A stretch of 9,985 nucleotides of DNA from the NCBI GenBank assembly GCA_964530005.1, contig CAZGZD010000028.1, positions 1 to 9,985 on the forward strand. The letters are read 5' to 3'. How positions within the stretch are numbered: position 1 is the stretch's first letter; each line of letters begins with the position of its first letter. Shown in pieces: positions 1 through 6,219 of the stretch. Made by a program: the position numbers and the translations under genes. This DNA comes from CAZGZD01 sp964530005. Lineage in GTDB: Bacteria > Patescibacteriota > Microgenomatia > UBA1406 > GWC2-37-13. The notes beneath the pieces are model-generated. The model did not search any database and was not told the DNA's origin. It saw only the letters and a list, made by a program, of their open reading frames with translations.

Positions 1-795
1 TTCCGATTTGTCCATGGCAGATAAGATTTTTTTTACGACCTCAAGATTTGATATTGCAGTTGTCAGTCCACCAATAAGGTATGTCTGTCCGACTTGTCCC
101 TTTTGGAGGATTAGGTCAATTGCCCGACAGTGATCTTTAACGTACAGCCAGTCACGGACATAGAGTCCATCTCCATATATAGGTACCTTTTTATTCTCAA
201 GAAGATTTGTGATGGCAAGTGGGATAAGTTTCTCTGGGAAATGATTGGGGCCGAAGTTGTTCCCGCAATTTGAGACGGTTATTGGGAGGTCATAGGTGGT
301 GTGATAAGCTCGAACTAAGTGATCGGATGCCGCTTTAGAGGCTGAGTATGGAGATCGGGGGGCGTAAGGTGTATCTTCAGTAAATTTAGTACTTGATCCA
401 AGCTCAAGATGTCCGAATACCTCATCTGTTGATATGTGATGAAATCTGCCCACTTTATTTTTTACTGCAGCATCAAGCAATACATACGTGCCTTGCACGT
501 TTGTTGTAATAAATGCAGATGGATCAATAATTGAGCGATCCACATGGGATTCGGCAGCAAAATGTACGATAGTGTCGATATCACGAGTCACCTCATCAAC
601 AAGATTTTTGTCGCAGATATCTCCTTTGACAAATGAGTAGTTTGGGTTACCCTCAACACTTTTAAGATTCTCAAGATTACCGGCATAGGTAAGCTTGTCA
701 AGATTTACGATCTTATCGCCTGGATGTTCTTTAAGCCAGTAAAGAATAAAGTTGGATCCAATAAAGCCAGCGCCTCCTGTAACGAGTAGTTTCAT
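1..795 (-). CDS. rmlB: dTDP-glucose 4,6-dehydratase RmlB, 3' end cut by window edge
   Basis: This cytoplasmic NAD-dependent enzyme turns dTDP-glucose into dTDP-4-keto-6-deoxyglucose, the branch-point step toward dTDP-rhamnose and related deoxysugars. The 265 visible residues begin at the ATG at 795-793. They show the Rossmann motif GGAGFIGSN (residues 7-15), AAESHVDRS (80-88), the catalytic STDEVFG block with T123, D124 and E125, and the SDR pair Y150 and K154 in YSASK. FPEKLIP (186-192) and YGDGLYVRDWLYV (207-219) follow. Full-length members have about 330-350 residues, so roughly the last quarter lies outside the window. The stretch SNCGNNFGP replaces the commoner TRCSNNYGP but keeps the pattern. 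The gene begins 5 bases after the miaB stop and has no Shine-Dalgarno sequence; a possible promoter lies inside the miaB 3' end. Other NDP-sugar epimerases of the same fold are less likely because the TDE triad fits dehydratases. Confidence 0.93.
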   Translation of the reverse strand, partial: MKLLVTGGAGFIGSNFILYWLKEHPGDKIVNLDKLTYAGNLENLKSVEGNPNYSFVKGDICDKNLVDEVTRDIDTIVHFAAESHVDRSIIDPSAFITTNVQGTYVLLDAAVKNKVGRFHHISTDEVFGHLELGSSTKFTEDTPYAPRSPYSASKAASDHLVRAYHTTYDLPITVSNCGNNFGPNHFPEKLIPLAITNLLENKKVPIYGDGLYVRDWLYVKDHCRAIDLILQKGQVGQTYLIGGLTTAISNLEVVKKILSAMDKSE

Positions 796-800
796 ATTAG

Positions 801-2048
801 TTAATTGATTGTAGCTGAATTTTTATCTCTTGTGAGGTGTGCGGTGTTGATAAGTGTGTCCAGTGCTTCCCAGCGCTTTTTTTTGATCGTGTGGGGCACA
901 TTGTCATGCATAACCTGAGTGGCAGCTGTTGCGGGGCGTACAGAGTACATAGCCACATATGCTTTCTCAAATCCCACAGTCTGTGCAAGTTTGTAGGTGT
1001 TGGCAAATTCTTTCTCAGTCTCTCCGCAAAAACCAACAATAATATCTGTTGTAAAGCGAGCTCCCTTCACCTTACTTTTAATCTTATTTATAAGAGATAG
1101 GTACTCGGAGCTCGTATACCATCTATTCATGCGGCGCAACACTGCGTCATCTCCCGACTGAACAGGCAGATGAATGGTACGGGTGATGTTGTCGTTTTGT
1201 GCAATCACATCAATAAGTGCATCTGAGAAATCCCATGGATTGGAAGATACAAAATCAACCTTTTCAAATCCAAGGCGCGCCACGGCCTCCAGAAGATAAG
1301 GAAAGAGCGTGGGTATACGGTAACGACCAAGATGTTTTACATACACGGGCTCAATTGGCACGCCATTGATTTTATATTCAATCTTCATACGGGGGTGTGC
1401 GAGGCTTGATTTACCAAAATAGAGATTATCATCGAGATCTCGTATTGACTGGATATTTTTGTCTCCCAATAGAAGATCAGCTCCGTATGAATTGACATTT
1501 TGACCAACAAGTGTGACTTCTGTATAACCCGCATCTTTCAGTCTTTTGCATTCTTCAAGTACGCTGTGGAACTGGCGACTTATCTCACGACCACGTGTGT
1601 AGGGGACTACACAAAATGTACAAAAATTATTGCACCCATTGGAGATCGGCACCCAGGCTATGGTCGAGCTCACGCGGACGGGCTCATTGTCAAAACCTAT
1701 CTCCTCAATCGGCATAAACTCGTCGACCGCAGGTAGTACACGACGAATTTTGTCAAAGTACTTTCCACTTTTGTCTCGATTAGCAAGTCCGACCATACAG
1801 CCTGTGACAATAATTTTGAAAAATTCACCTTTTTTCTCTTTTTCACGCTTTATCTTACTGAGATTGTTAATCAACCCATATACACGATTTTCAGCTGATT
1901 CTCGTATCATACAGGTGTTGATGACCACATAACTTGCGTCTTCATATCCTGTAGCGCGATTCATACCGCGAGCTGTGAATGCGCCATCAATGCGCTCTGA
2001 ATCCGCCTCATTTTGTTGGCATCCGAATGTCTTGATATAGTATCGCAT
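801..2048 (-). CDS. miaB: tRNA methylthiotransferase MiaB (radical SAM), insert-bearing and without TRAM
   Basis: MiaB adds the 2-methylthio group to N6-isopentenyladenosine-37 in tRNAs that read codons beginning with U. The 415-residue protein has the N-terminal methylthiotransferase domain with cluster cysteines C10 (YIKTFGCQQNEADSERI), C46 (INTCMIRESAENR) and C84 (VTGCM). The radical-SAM CxxxCxxC follows at C139, C143 and C146 in NGCNNFCTFCVVPYTRGRE, a form typical of MiaB rather than RimO. VTLVGQNVNSYG (178-189), LPVQSGDDAVLRRMNR (294-309) and DIIVGFCGET (335-344) complete the core. Two features are odd. About 55 residues (roughly 192-247) are inserted after the NSYG motif, before FPYLLEAVARLG. 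The chain then stops at about the point where a C-terminal TRAM domain normally begins; E. coli MiaB has 474 residues without such an insert. There is no Shine-Dalgarno sequence. A TATAGA box lies just upstream in the 23-base gap after the preceding gene, and rmlB starts 5 bases after the stop. Confidence 0.88.
   Translation of the reverse strand: MRYYIKTFGCQQNEADSERIDGAFTARGMNRATGYEDASYVVINTCMIRESAENRVYGLINNLSKIKREKEKKGEFFKIIVTGCMVGLANRDKSGKYFDKIRRVLPAVDEFMPIEEIGFDNEPVRVSSTIAWVPISNGCNNFCTFCVVPYTRGREISRQFHSVLEECKRLKDAGYTEVTLVGQNVNSYGADLLLGDKNIQSIRDLDDNLYFGKSSLAHPRMKIEYKINGVPIEPVYVKHLGRYRIPTLFPYLLEAVARLGFEKVDFVSSNPWDFSDALIDVIAQNDNITRTIHLPVQSGDDAVLRRMNRWYTSSEYLSLINKIKSKVKGARFTTDIIVGFCGETEKEFANTYKLAQTVGFEKAYVAMYSVRPATAATQVMHDNVPHTIKKKRWEALDTLINTAHLTRDKNSATIN
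808..836 (-). promoter_or_regulatory. Possible rmlB promoter inside the miaB 3' end
   Basis: On the minus strand TACAAT (813-808) is preceded by a 17-base spacer and CTCACA (836-831), which matches four of six bases of TTGACA. The ATG of rmlB lies 12 bases past the -10 box, so transcription would begin about 6 bases before it. The site is within coding sequence and may be chance; read-through from miaB could also serve rmlB. Confidence 0.35.
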
Positions 2049-2059
2049 GGTAAGGGTCT

Positions 2060-2070
2060 ATCTATAGATA
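2060..2070. repeat. Palindromic 11-base repeat, copy 1
   Basis: ATCTATAGATA in the gap before miaB contains the perfect 10-base palindrome ATCTATAGAT, extended here to 12 bases (TATCTATAGATA, 2059-2070). A second identical 11-base copy lies at 7737-7747. It overlaps the possible miaB -10 box, so it could be an operator or simply an AT-rich promoter sequence. Confidence 0.35.
2061..2066 (-). promoter_or_regulatory. Possible miaB -10 box (TATAGA)
   Basis: TATAGA on the minus strand lies 12 bases before the miaB ATG, in the 23-base gap after the WecA-like gene. The bases that follow it (TAGACCCTTACC) resemble those after the TATAAT before the family 2 glycosyltransferase (AGACCTTAAGT). The -35 candidate (ATATCA) is weak, matching three of six bases. 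It overlaps the palindrome at 2060-2069. Confidence 0.35.
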
Positions 2071-2071
2071 A

Positions 2072-3145
2072 TTAATTGGCGGTTGATATAATGTCTTGTT
2101 TTTTGAGCTGATCAATAATGACGATAAATGCAATAAGTACAAATGCGACAGCGACAAATGCCACTGCCTTCTCAATTCCCTTTAAAAAAAGACTCGCAAT
2201 CCCCAAGATGCATGTGACTACCCAGTAAAAAACAGCAATGCGTCGCCTGCCCCAACCAATCTCAAGAAGTCTATGATGAAAGTGTCCCCAGTCAGCTCGA
2301 AAAGGAGATTTTTTATTCCTCAGTCGTCTGAGAATAGTATAGATTGCATCCATCATGGGGACAGACAAAATAAGGAGTGCAGTCCCGAGCTTTCCAAAAG
2401 ATAAAATTGCAAGTACACCAAGTAGGAATCCTGCCACGCCTCCTCCGCCATATCCCGGCATAATTCGCTGTGGATAAAAATTGAAAGGAAGAAATCCAAA
2501 GAATGCTCCAGCAACAATAAATGAGAAAGTGGCAACTGTCGTGGTTGTGATATCAAGCGCCGTAAACTGCAGAGCCAGAAATCCAAGAAAAAGAGCGGCA
2601 ATGCCGACAAATCCAGGAAGTTGTCCGTCTACTCCTTTGCTCCAATTGATCATATTGGTTGTCCACGTAAGCCACAAAACAGCCAGAATATCTCCGGCCG
2701 TGATTCCCACATGTAGCCCAAAGAGCGAAAAAGAAGCCTTCATGGTATCAAGATGAACAATTCCTCCAAATGGGTTTGAGATATAGGGAATTCTAAGTCC
2801 GAATCCAACGACAAGTGATGAGATTAGTATATTTCCAATAAACCGACTGTATGGAGATAGATCATAATAATCATCAAGAACACCCAAGATAACAAGTAGT
2901 CCACTGGCAATAAGAATACCCACAATCAACGGAAATGAGCGCAGGAATATGAGCGAACTTATCAGAAGGCCTAAATAGATAGCTACTCCTCCAGCGCGTG
3001 GCACTATTCCGCGATGTGTGTGTGCCGGATGCTTTCTCTTTTTTTTATCAGTGACAATCTCAAGATTGATCGCCGCGGCAATCACATACGGGGTAGCTAA
3101 ATATGCACTTAAAAAAGCAATAGTACCTGCCAAAAAATACCACAT
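2072..3145 (-). CDS. Divergent WecA/TagO/MraY-family sugar-phosphate transferase-like membrane protein
   Basis: The family moves a sugar-1-phosphate from a UDP-sugar to undecaprenyl phosphate at the inner membrane. The 357-residue protein is hydrophobic along most of its length, with about ten membrane segments. It keeps PRAGG (49-53), the DDYYDL loop with D91 and D92 (91-96), the asparagines N164 and N167 of the NxxNxxDGxDG motif, and the HFHHRL basic loop (288-293) typical of the WecA/TagO branch. Two usually invariant acidic positions are changed: the first Asp of NxxNxxDGxDG is K170 (NMINWSKGVDG), and the Asp of the GDxGS motif appears to be Y232 (PGYGGGG). By established MraY work these positions are functional, the second being a magnesium ligand. 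Activity may therefore be altered, or this may be a clade-specific subfamily. It begins 7 bases after the small membrane protein gene and is probably co-transcribed with it. I give no symbol because the substrate is unknown. Confidence 0.72.
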   Translation of the reverse strand: MWYFLAGTIAFLSAYLATPYVIAAAINLEIVTDKKKRKHPAHTHRGIVPRAGGVAIYLGLLISSLIFLRSFPLIVGILIASGLLVILGVLDDYYDLSPYSRFIGNILISSLVVGFGLRIPYISNPFGGIVHLDTMKASFSLFGLHVGITAGDILAVLWLTWTTNMINWSKGVDGQLPGFVGIAALFLGFLALQFTALDITTTTVATFSFIVAGAFFGFLPFNFYPQRIMPGYGGGGVAGFLLGVLAILSFGKLGTALLILSVPMMDAIYTILRRLRNKKSPFRADWGHFHHRLLEIGWGRRRIAVFYWVVTCILGIASLFLKGIEKAVAFVAVAFVLIAFIVIIDQLKKQDIISTAN

Positions 3146-3152
3146 AGAGGAT

Positions 3153-3458
3153 TTATGTTGAAAGAAAAATAATTTTCATAAATATGAGTGTAAATCCAGA
3201 AATAACTGCGATATTCACATAACTCAGAGTGTGTTGTATAAATTCATTGTCTTTGAAGTATCGACGACTTACTCCAAGGTTTATAAAATAGAGCACATCC
3301 ATAAGTACAATAAGAAGGAATATAAGCCACCAATCAGCGAGTTGGAATTCACCCCATGGTCGGGAATAAAAAAGGGGAATTTGTGGCGGAATGCGTCCAA
3401 TGCGAATGAGGAATGTGCCCGCCATAATGATATGGGCGACGACAAGGGCATAAAACAT
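3153..3458 (-). CDS. Small three-helix membrane protein, function unknown
   Basis: I do not recognise a named family for this 101-residue protein. It has three hydrophobic stretches, about residues 4-18, 43-61 and 78-99. Between the first and second is a loop, RIPPQIPLFYSRPWGEFQLA (22-41), rich in Pro and aromatic residues. A short basic stretch (SRRYFKD, 64-70) follows the second helix. The loop recalls the start of DUF1648-type proteins, where a helix is followed by an IP-containing motif, and I recall similar loops in short Patescibacteria hypothetical proteins; this is a weak resemblance only. The ORF looks real because it fills the space between glyA and the WecA-like gene, keeps clear membrane periodicity, and has an extended -10 box (TGGTATAAT) 8 bases before its ATG. 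The next gene starts 7 bases after its stop, so the two are probably one transcription unit and may work together in the membrane. Confidence 0.7.
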   Translation of the reverse strand: MFYALVVAHIIMAGTFLIRIGRIPPQIPLFYSRPWGEFQLADWWLIFLLIVLMDVLYFINLGVSRRYFKDNEFIQHTLSYVNIAVISGFTLIFMKIIFLST

Positions 3459-3466
3459 ATTAGTCT

Positions 3467-3475
3467 ATTATACCA
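3467..3475 (-). promoter_or_regulatory. Extended -10 promoter for the small membrane protein and WecA-like gene
   Basis: TGGTATAAT on the minus strand is a perfect TATAAT with an extended TGn element, which can work without a -35 box; none is evident. The ATG at 3458 lies 8 bases after the hexamer, so the predicted transcript starts about 2 bases before the start codon. It sits in the 35-base gap after glyA and would drive the two-gene unit at 3458-2072. Confidence 0.55.
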
Positions 3476-3493
3476 AGATTCTTTGAATGACCT

Positions 3494-4825
3494 TTACCAG
3501 GCGAATATGGGGAAGGTAGATGCAAAGGCTTTGATTTCTTTTTTGATTTTTTTGAGTACTGGATTCTGGTCAACTTCCGTGCGATAATTCTTAAGATATT
3601 CTTTGCGCTCTTCTTTTTGTGCAGGGAGTGAGTAAGTCTTGATTTCCTCAATTACTCGGGCTATCCAAGAAGCAATTTTTTCCATGTCTTTCTCACGCAT
3701 TCCACGAGTAGTGAGTGCGGGTGTGCCAAGTCTGATTCCTGATGGATAAAAGGGTGATGCTGGTTCACCAGGGATAGTATTCTTGTTGAGCGTGATACCC
3801 GCTGTGTCGAGTGCGTATTGAGCAAAGAAGCCACTCCCTGGACCAAGTATAGGCACAAGATCAATAAGTATTAGGTGATTCTCGGTACCATCTCCAACAA
3901 GAGTAAATCCTCTTGCCTTAAGTGCTTCAGCTAATGCTTTTGCATTTGTGACAATCTGTTTACCGTATTTTTTAAAAGCGGGTTCTGCTGCTAATTTAAG
4001 AGCTACGGCTATTGCAGCTGTGGTGTGATCATGTGGTCCTCCTTGAAGGCCTGGAAATATGGCACGGTCAATCTTGCCGCCTAACTCTGGATCTTTTTTG
4101 AGGCCCTTATCTGTCACCATAATCATGCCGCCACGTGGGCCCCGCAAAGTCTTATGAGTTGTGGTTGTGACTATATGAGCATAAGGTACAGGATCTATAT
4201 GTTGGCCCGTCACGACAAGTCCGGCCGTATGAGCAATATCTGCTGCAAAATATGCTCCAACTTCATCGGCAATCTCAGCAAAGCGCTCAAATTCATATTG
4301 ATACACATATGCTGTCGCGCCAGCCCACATGAGGCGGGGCTTGTGTTTTTTGGCAAGTGTTCGCACTTCATCAAAGTCGACTCGGCCATTTTTTAGTACG
4401 TGGTAGGGTACGCTTTTGAAGAAGATTCCAGTAAATGATACTTTCCAACCGTGAGTGAGATGGCCTCCATCTGTAAGATTGAGCCCCATGATAGTGTCGC
4501 CTGGTGCGCAGGTTGCCATATATACTGCAAGGTTGGCAGGTGAGCCGGAATATGGTTGGACATTCGCATGTGGTACTTTGAAAAGCTTTTTCGCCCGTTC
4601 AATCGCTATTGTTTCGATATCATCAATAAACTCATTACCACCATAGTAGCGCTTATTAGGATAGCCTTCTGAGTATTTATTTGTGAGAATTGAGCCCATT
4701 GCCTCAAGCACGGCATCCGATACGTAGTTTTCTGATGGAATCATTTCCAGCCCGTCTTTTTGCCTTATTCTCTCTTTCTCAATAAGCGCGGTTATCTCAG
4801 AGTCAACTTTGGAAAGTGGCGGCAT
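3494..4825 (-). CDS. glyA: Serine hydroxymethyltransferase GlyA
   Basis: GlyA is a cytoplasmic pyridoxal-phosphate enzyme that interconverts serine plus tetrahydrofolate with glycine plus methylene-tetrahydrofolate, the main source of one-carbon units. The 443-residue chain is close to full family length (417 in E. coli) and matches it throughout. IPSENY (29-34) and NKYSEGYPNKRYYGG (49-63) are the N-terminal substrate motifs. YSGSPAN (92-98) and GGHLTHG (120-126) are cofactor contacts. D196 and H199 lie in ADIAHTAG, K225 in TTTTHKTLRGPRGG is the Schiff-base lysine, and R365 in SGIRLGTPA binds the substrate carboxylate. The lysine-rich C-terminus is charged and amphipathic. The YSGSPAN form replaces the HSGSQAN seen in most bacteria. 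The ATG is chosen because TATAAT lies 8 bases before it and the homologous region starts soon after. There is no Shine-Dalgarno sequence. The flanking envelope genes give no functional link. Confidence 0.96.
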   Translation of the reverse strand: MPPLSKVDSEITALIEKERIRQKDGLEMIPSENYVSDAVLEAMGSILTNKYSEGYPNKRYYGGNEFIDDIETIAIERAKKLFKVPHANVQPYSGSPANLAVYMATCAPGDTIMGLNLTDGGHLTHGWKVSFTGIFFKSVPYHVLKNGRVDFDEVRTLAKKHKPRLMWAGATAYVYQYEFERFAEIADEVGAYFAADIAHTAGLVVTGQHIDPVPYAHIVTTTTHKTLRGPRGGMIMVTDKGLKKDPELGGKIDRAIFPGLQGGPHDHTTAAIAVALKLAAEPAFKKYGKQIVTNAKALAEALKARGFTLVGDGTENHLILIDLVPILGPGSGFFAQYALDTAGITLNKNTIPGEPASPFYPSGIRLGTPALTTRGMREKDMEKIASWIARVIEEIKTYSLPAQKEERKEYLKNYRTEVDQNPVLKKIKKEIKAFASTFPIFAW

Positions 4826-4833
4826 AGAAAATT

Positions 4834-4862
4834 ATTATACAGTGAGACGAGGCTAAAGTGAA
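4834..4862 (-). promoter_or_regulatory. glyA promoter
   Basis: A perfect TATAAT (4839-4834, minus strand) follows a 17-base spacer and TTCACT (4862-4857), which matches four of six bases of the -35 consensus. The glyA ATG lies 8 bases beyond the -10 box, predicting a start about 2 bases before the codon and hence a leaderless or almost leaderless mRNA. The -35 box overlaps the last codons of the preceding glycosyltransferase. Confidence 0.55.
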
Positions 4863-6166
4863 GACTCAATTTGGTAGTTGAGGTACTTATCTAAGACAAA
4901 CGCGCGACGGGGGAACTGAGGTAGGGTATTTGTGACATATTTTTCTGGAATTAGTACTTTGCCCACGTAAGGCGCAATATCCGAGTATGGCCGGTTGTAA
5001 ATATATACGTGATATTCGTCAAAATAATACTGAGCTTCGTGGAAGTTGAGTTCATCCTCAACATAGATCATATCTCCAGGATGCGCAATTTGTTTGACTG
5101 TGGCAATTTTATCTCGCATGTTGGCTTTTAGTCTTTCATGTAACTGCTCTTGATTGTAGTGTAGAGTGATAGCGATCAGTATTGCTATTGCGACAAACCG
5201 CATTTCTTTACTCATCCTTTCAAAAATAGCGACAAGAAGCACAATAAGTCCGACTGCCGAGAAGATAAGGTATCGGGGGAGGAAAATAGGCTTTATGAAA
5301 GAAAATAAAAGTACAAATCCAGGAATTCCAAGAGCCCAGATATACAAAAGTACAAATAAATTTCGATCCTTATTGAATCTCTTGCTTATTATATATTGCA
5401 GTCCTTGCATGAGCAAAAGGTAGAGGCCAATGGACAGAGCAATGAGTATTTCCGGTTTGTACACAAACGCCTTATCCTCATATCCCGTATAGAGGATAGC
5501 TGGAAACTGTATAAGATTTGAGATAAAAGAATTTATGATCCAAAAAGACTGGCCAGTTAAGTTGTTTTGAGTAAACACAAATATAGCCCACGGTGCAAAA
5601 CATATTCCAATTCCAACATAGAGGAATAGCTGTTTGAATCTTTTTTTAGATGGAGTTATGGCCAGTGAATACAAAGCTTGAGCCGCAACGACAAAAAGCA
5701 TGAAGTAATGAGTATAGAGTCCCAAAAGAGCCGTGATGAAATATGCCCACTTCTTTTTTTTGTATAAAAAGTAAAAGCTTATAGTTGCGATCACAGCAAG
5801 CATAGTATACATACGAGCTTCAAAAGCGTAGTAGTTGAGGAATGGATTGGCAATAAAAAGAAGAAGATAGAGGTAGCTTTTTCGCGTGGATAACTTTAGT
5901 ATGTCGGTGAATATGAGGTATGTCACGTAGATAGTTCCCCAGAAGAAAATAAGTGAAGGTATGCGAAGCGCCACTTCCCCTGACCCAAAAAGCTTCATCC
6001 ACATATGTAAGAGGATATAGTAGAGCGGTGGGTTGAAATCGGCTGCTGTGGTCTTGAGAATAGGCACAATGTCATGGCGCGCTAAAAGTGCTGTGAATGC
6101 CTCATCTCGCCAAAAACTGGAAACAAGATACTTGAGTGGAGTAGATGCAAATAGAAAGTTAATCAT
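4853..6166 (-). CDS. Polytopic PMT/ArnT-like (GT-C fold) glycosyltransferase
   Basis: These integral membrane enzymes move a sugar from a polyprenyl-phosphate-sugar donor to a lipid, glycan or protein on the outer face of the membrane. The 437-residue protein has about ten to twelve hydrophobic segments up to residue 336, then a soluble tail of about 100 residues (340-437), probably external. The first-loop acidic motif WRDEAFT (D21, E22) is the usual GT-C catalytic site. NPPLYYILLHMW (45-56), EVALRIPS (64-71), FEARMYTML (115-123), YTHYF (151-155) and LPRYL (296-300) match the PMT_2 / RgtA-D-like family pattern. The first helix is short. The frame stays open for 13 codons upstream to a TAG at 6206-6208 but offers no ATG, GTG or TTG, so this ATG is kept. 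It starts 53 bases after the family 2 glycosyltransferase with no clear terminator between, suggesting one transcript. Its stop (TAG) lies next to the glyA promoter. Donor and acceptor are unknown. Confidence 0.83.
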   Translation of the reverse strand: MINFLFASTPLKYLVSSFWRDEAFTALLARHDIVPILKTTAADFNPPLYYILLHMWMKLFGSGEVALRIPSLIFFWGTIYVTYLIFTDILKLSTRKSYLYLLLFIANPFLNYYAFEARMYTMLAVIATISFYFLYKKKKWAYFITALLGLYTHYFMLFVVAAQALYSLAITPSKKRFKQLFLYVGIGICFAPWAIFVFTQNNLTGQSFWIINSFISNLIQFPAILYTGYEDKAFVYKPEILIALSIGLYLLLMQGLQYIISKRFNKDRNLFVLLYIWALGIPGFVLLFSFIKPIFLPRYLIFSAVGLIVLLVAIFERMSKEMRFVAIAILIAITLHYNQEQLHERLKANMRDKIATVKQIAHPGDMIYVEDELNFHEAQYYFDEYHVYIYNRPYSDIAPYVGKVLIPEKYVTNTLPQFPRRAFVLDKYLNYQIESSL

Positions 6167-6219
6167 TTTAAAAGTAACAAAAAGGTTTTTTCTTAAATCA
6201 TAAATCTACTTTCTTGTTT

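Noticed and set aside
1630..1932. 100-codon plus-strand open frame within miaB
   Set aside because: It lies antisense to the conserved radical-SAM and N-terminal motifs of miaB and is explained as a shadow frame.
2087..2092. TATAAT on the plus strand
   Set aside because: It is inside the 3' end of the WecA-like gene and no plus-strand gene follows it.
2353..2610. 85-codon minus-strand frame inside the WecA-like gene
   Set aside because: It lies entirely in another frame of a gene with conserved motifs. Its hydrophobic look comes from the membrane-coding codons.
3231..3587. 118-codon plus-strand open frame across the small membrane protein and the glyA 3' end
   Set aside because: It is antisense to two better-supported genes, shows no domain or membrane pattern, and has no promoter or ribosome site.
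6179..6193. A-run and T-run flanking GG, considered as a terminator between the two glycosyltransferases
   Set aside because: On the minus strand the A-run and T-run could pair, but the loop would be only two bases and the stem has no G-C pairs. It is not a credible intrinsic terminator.
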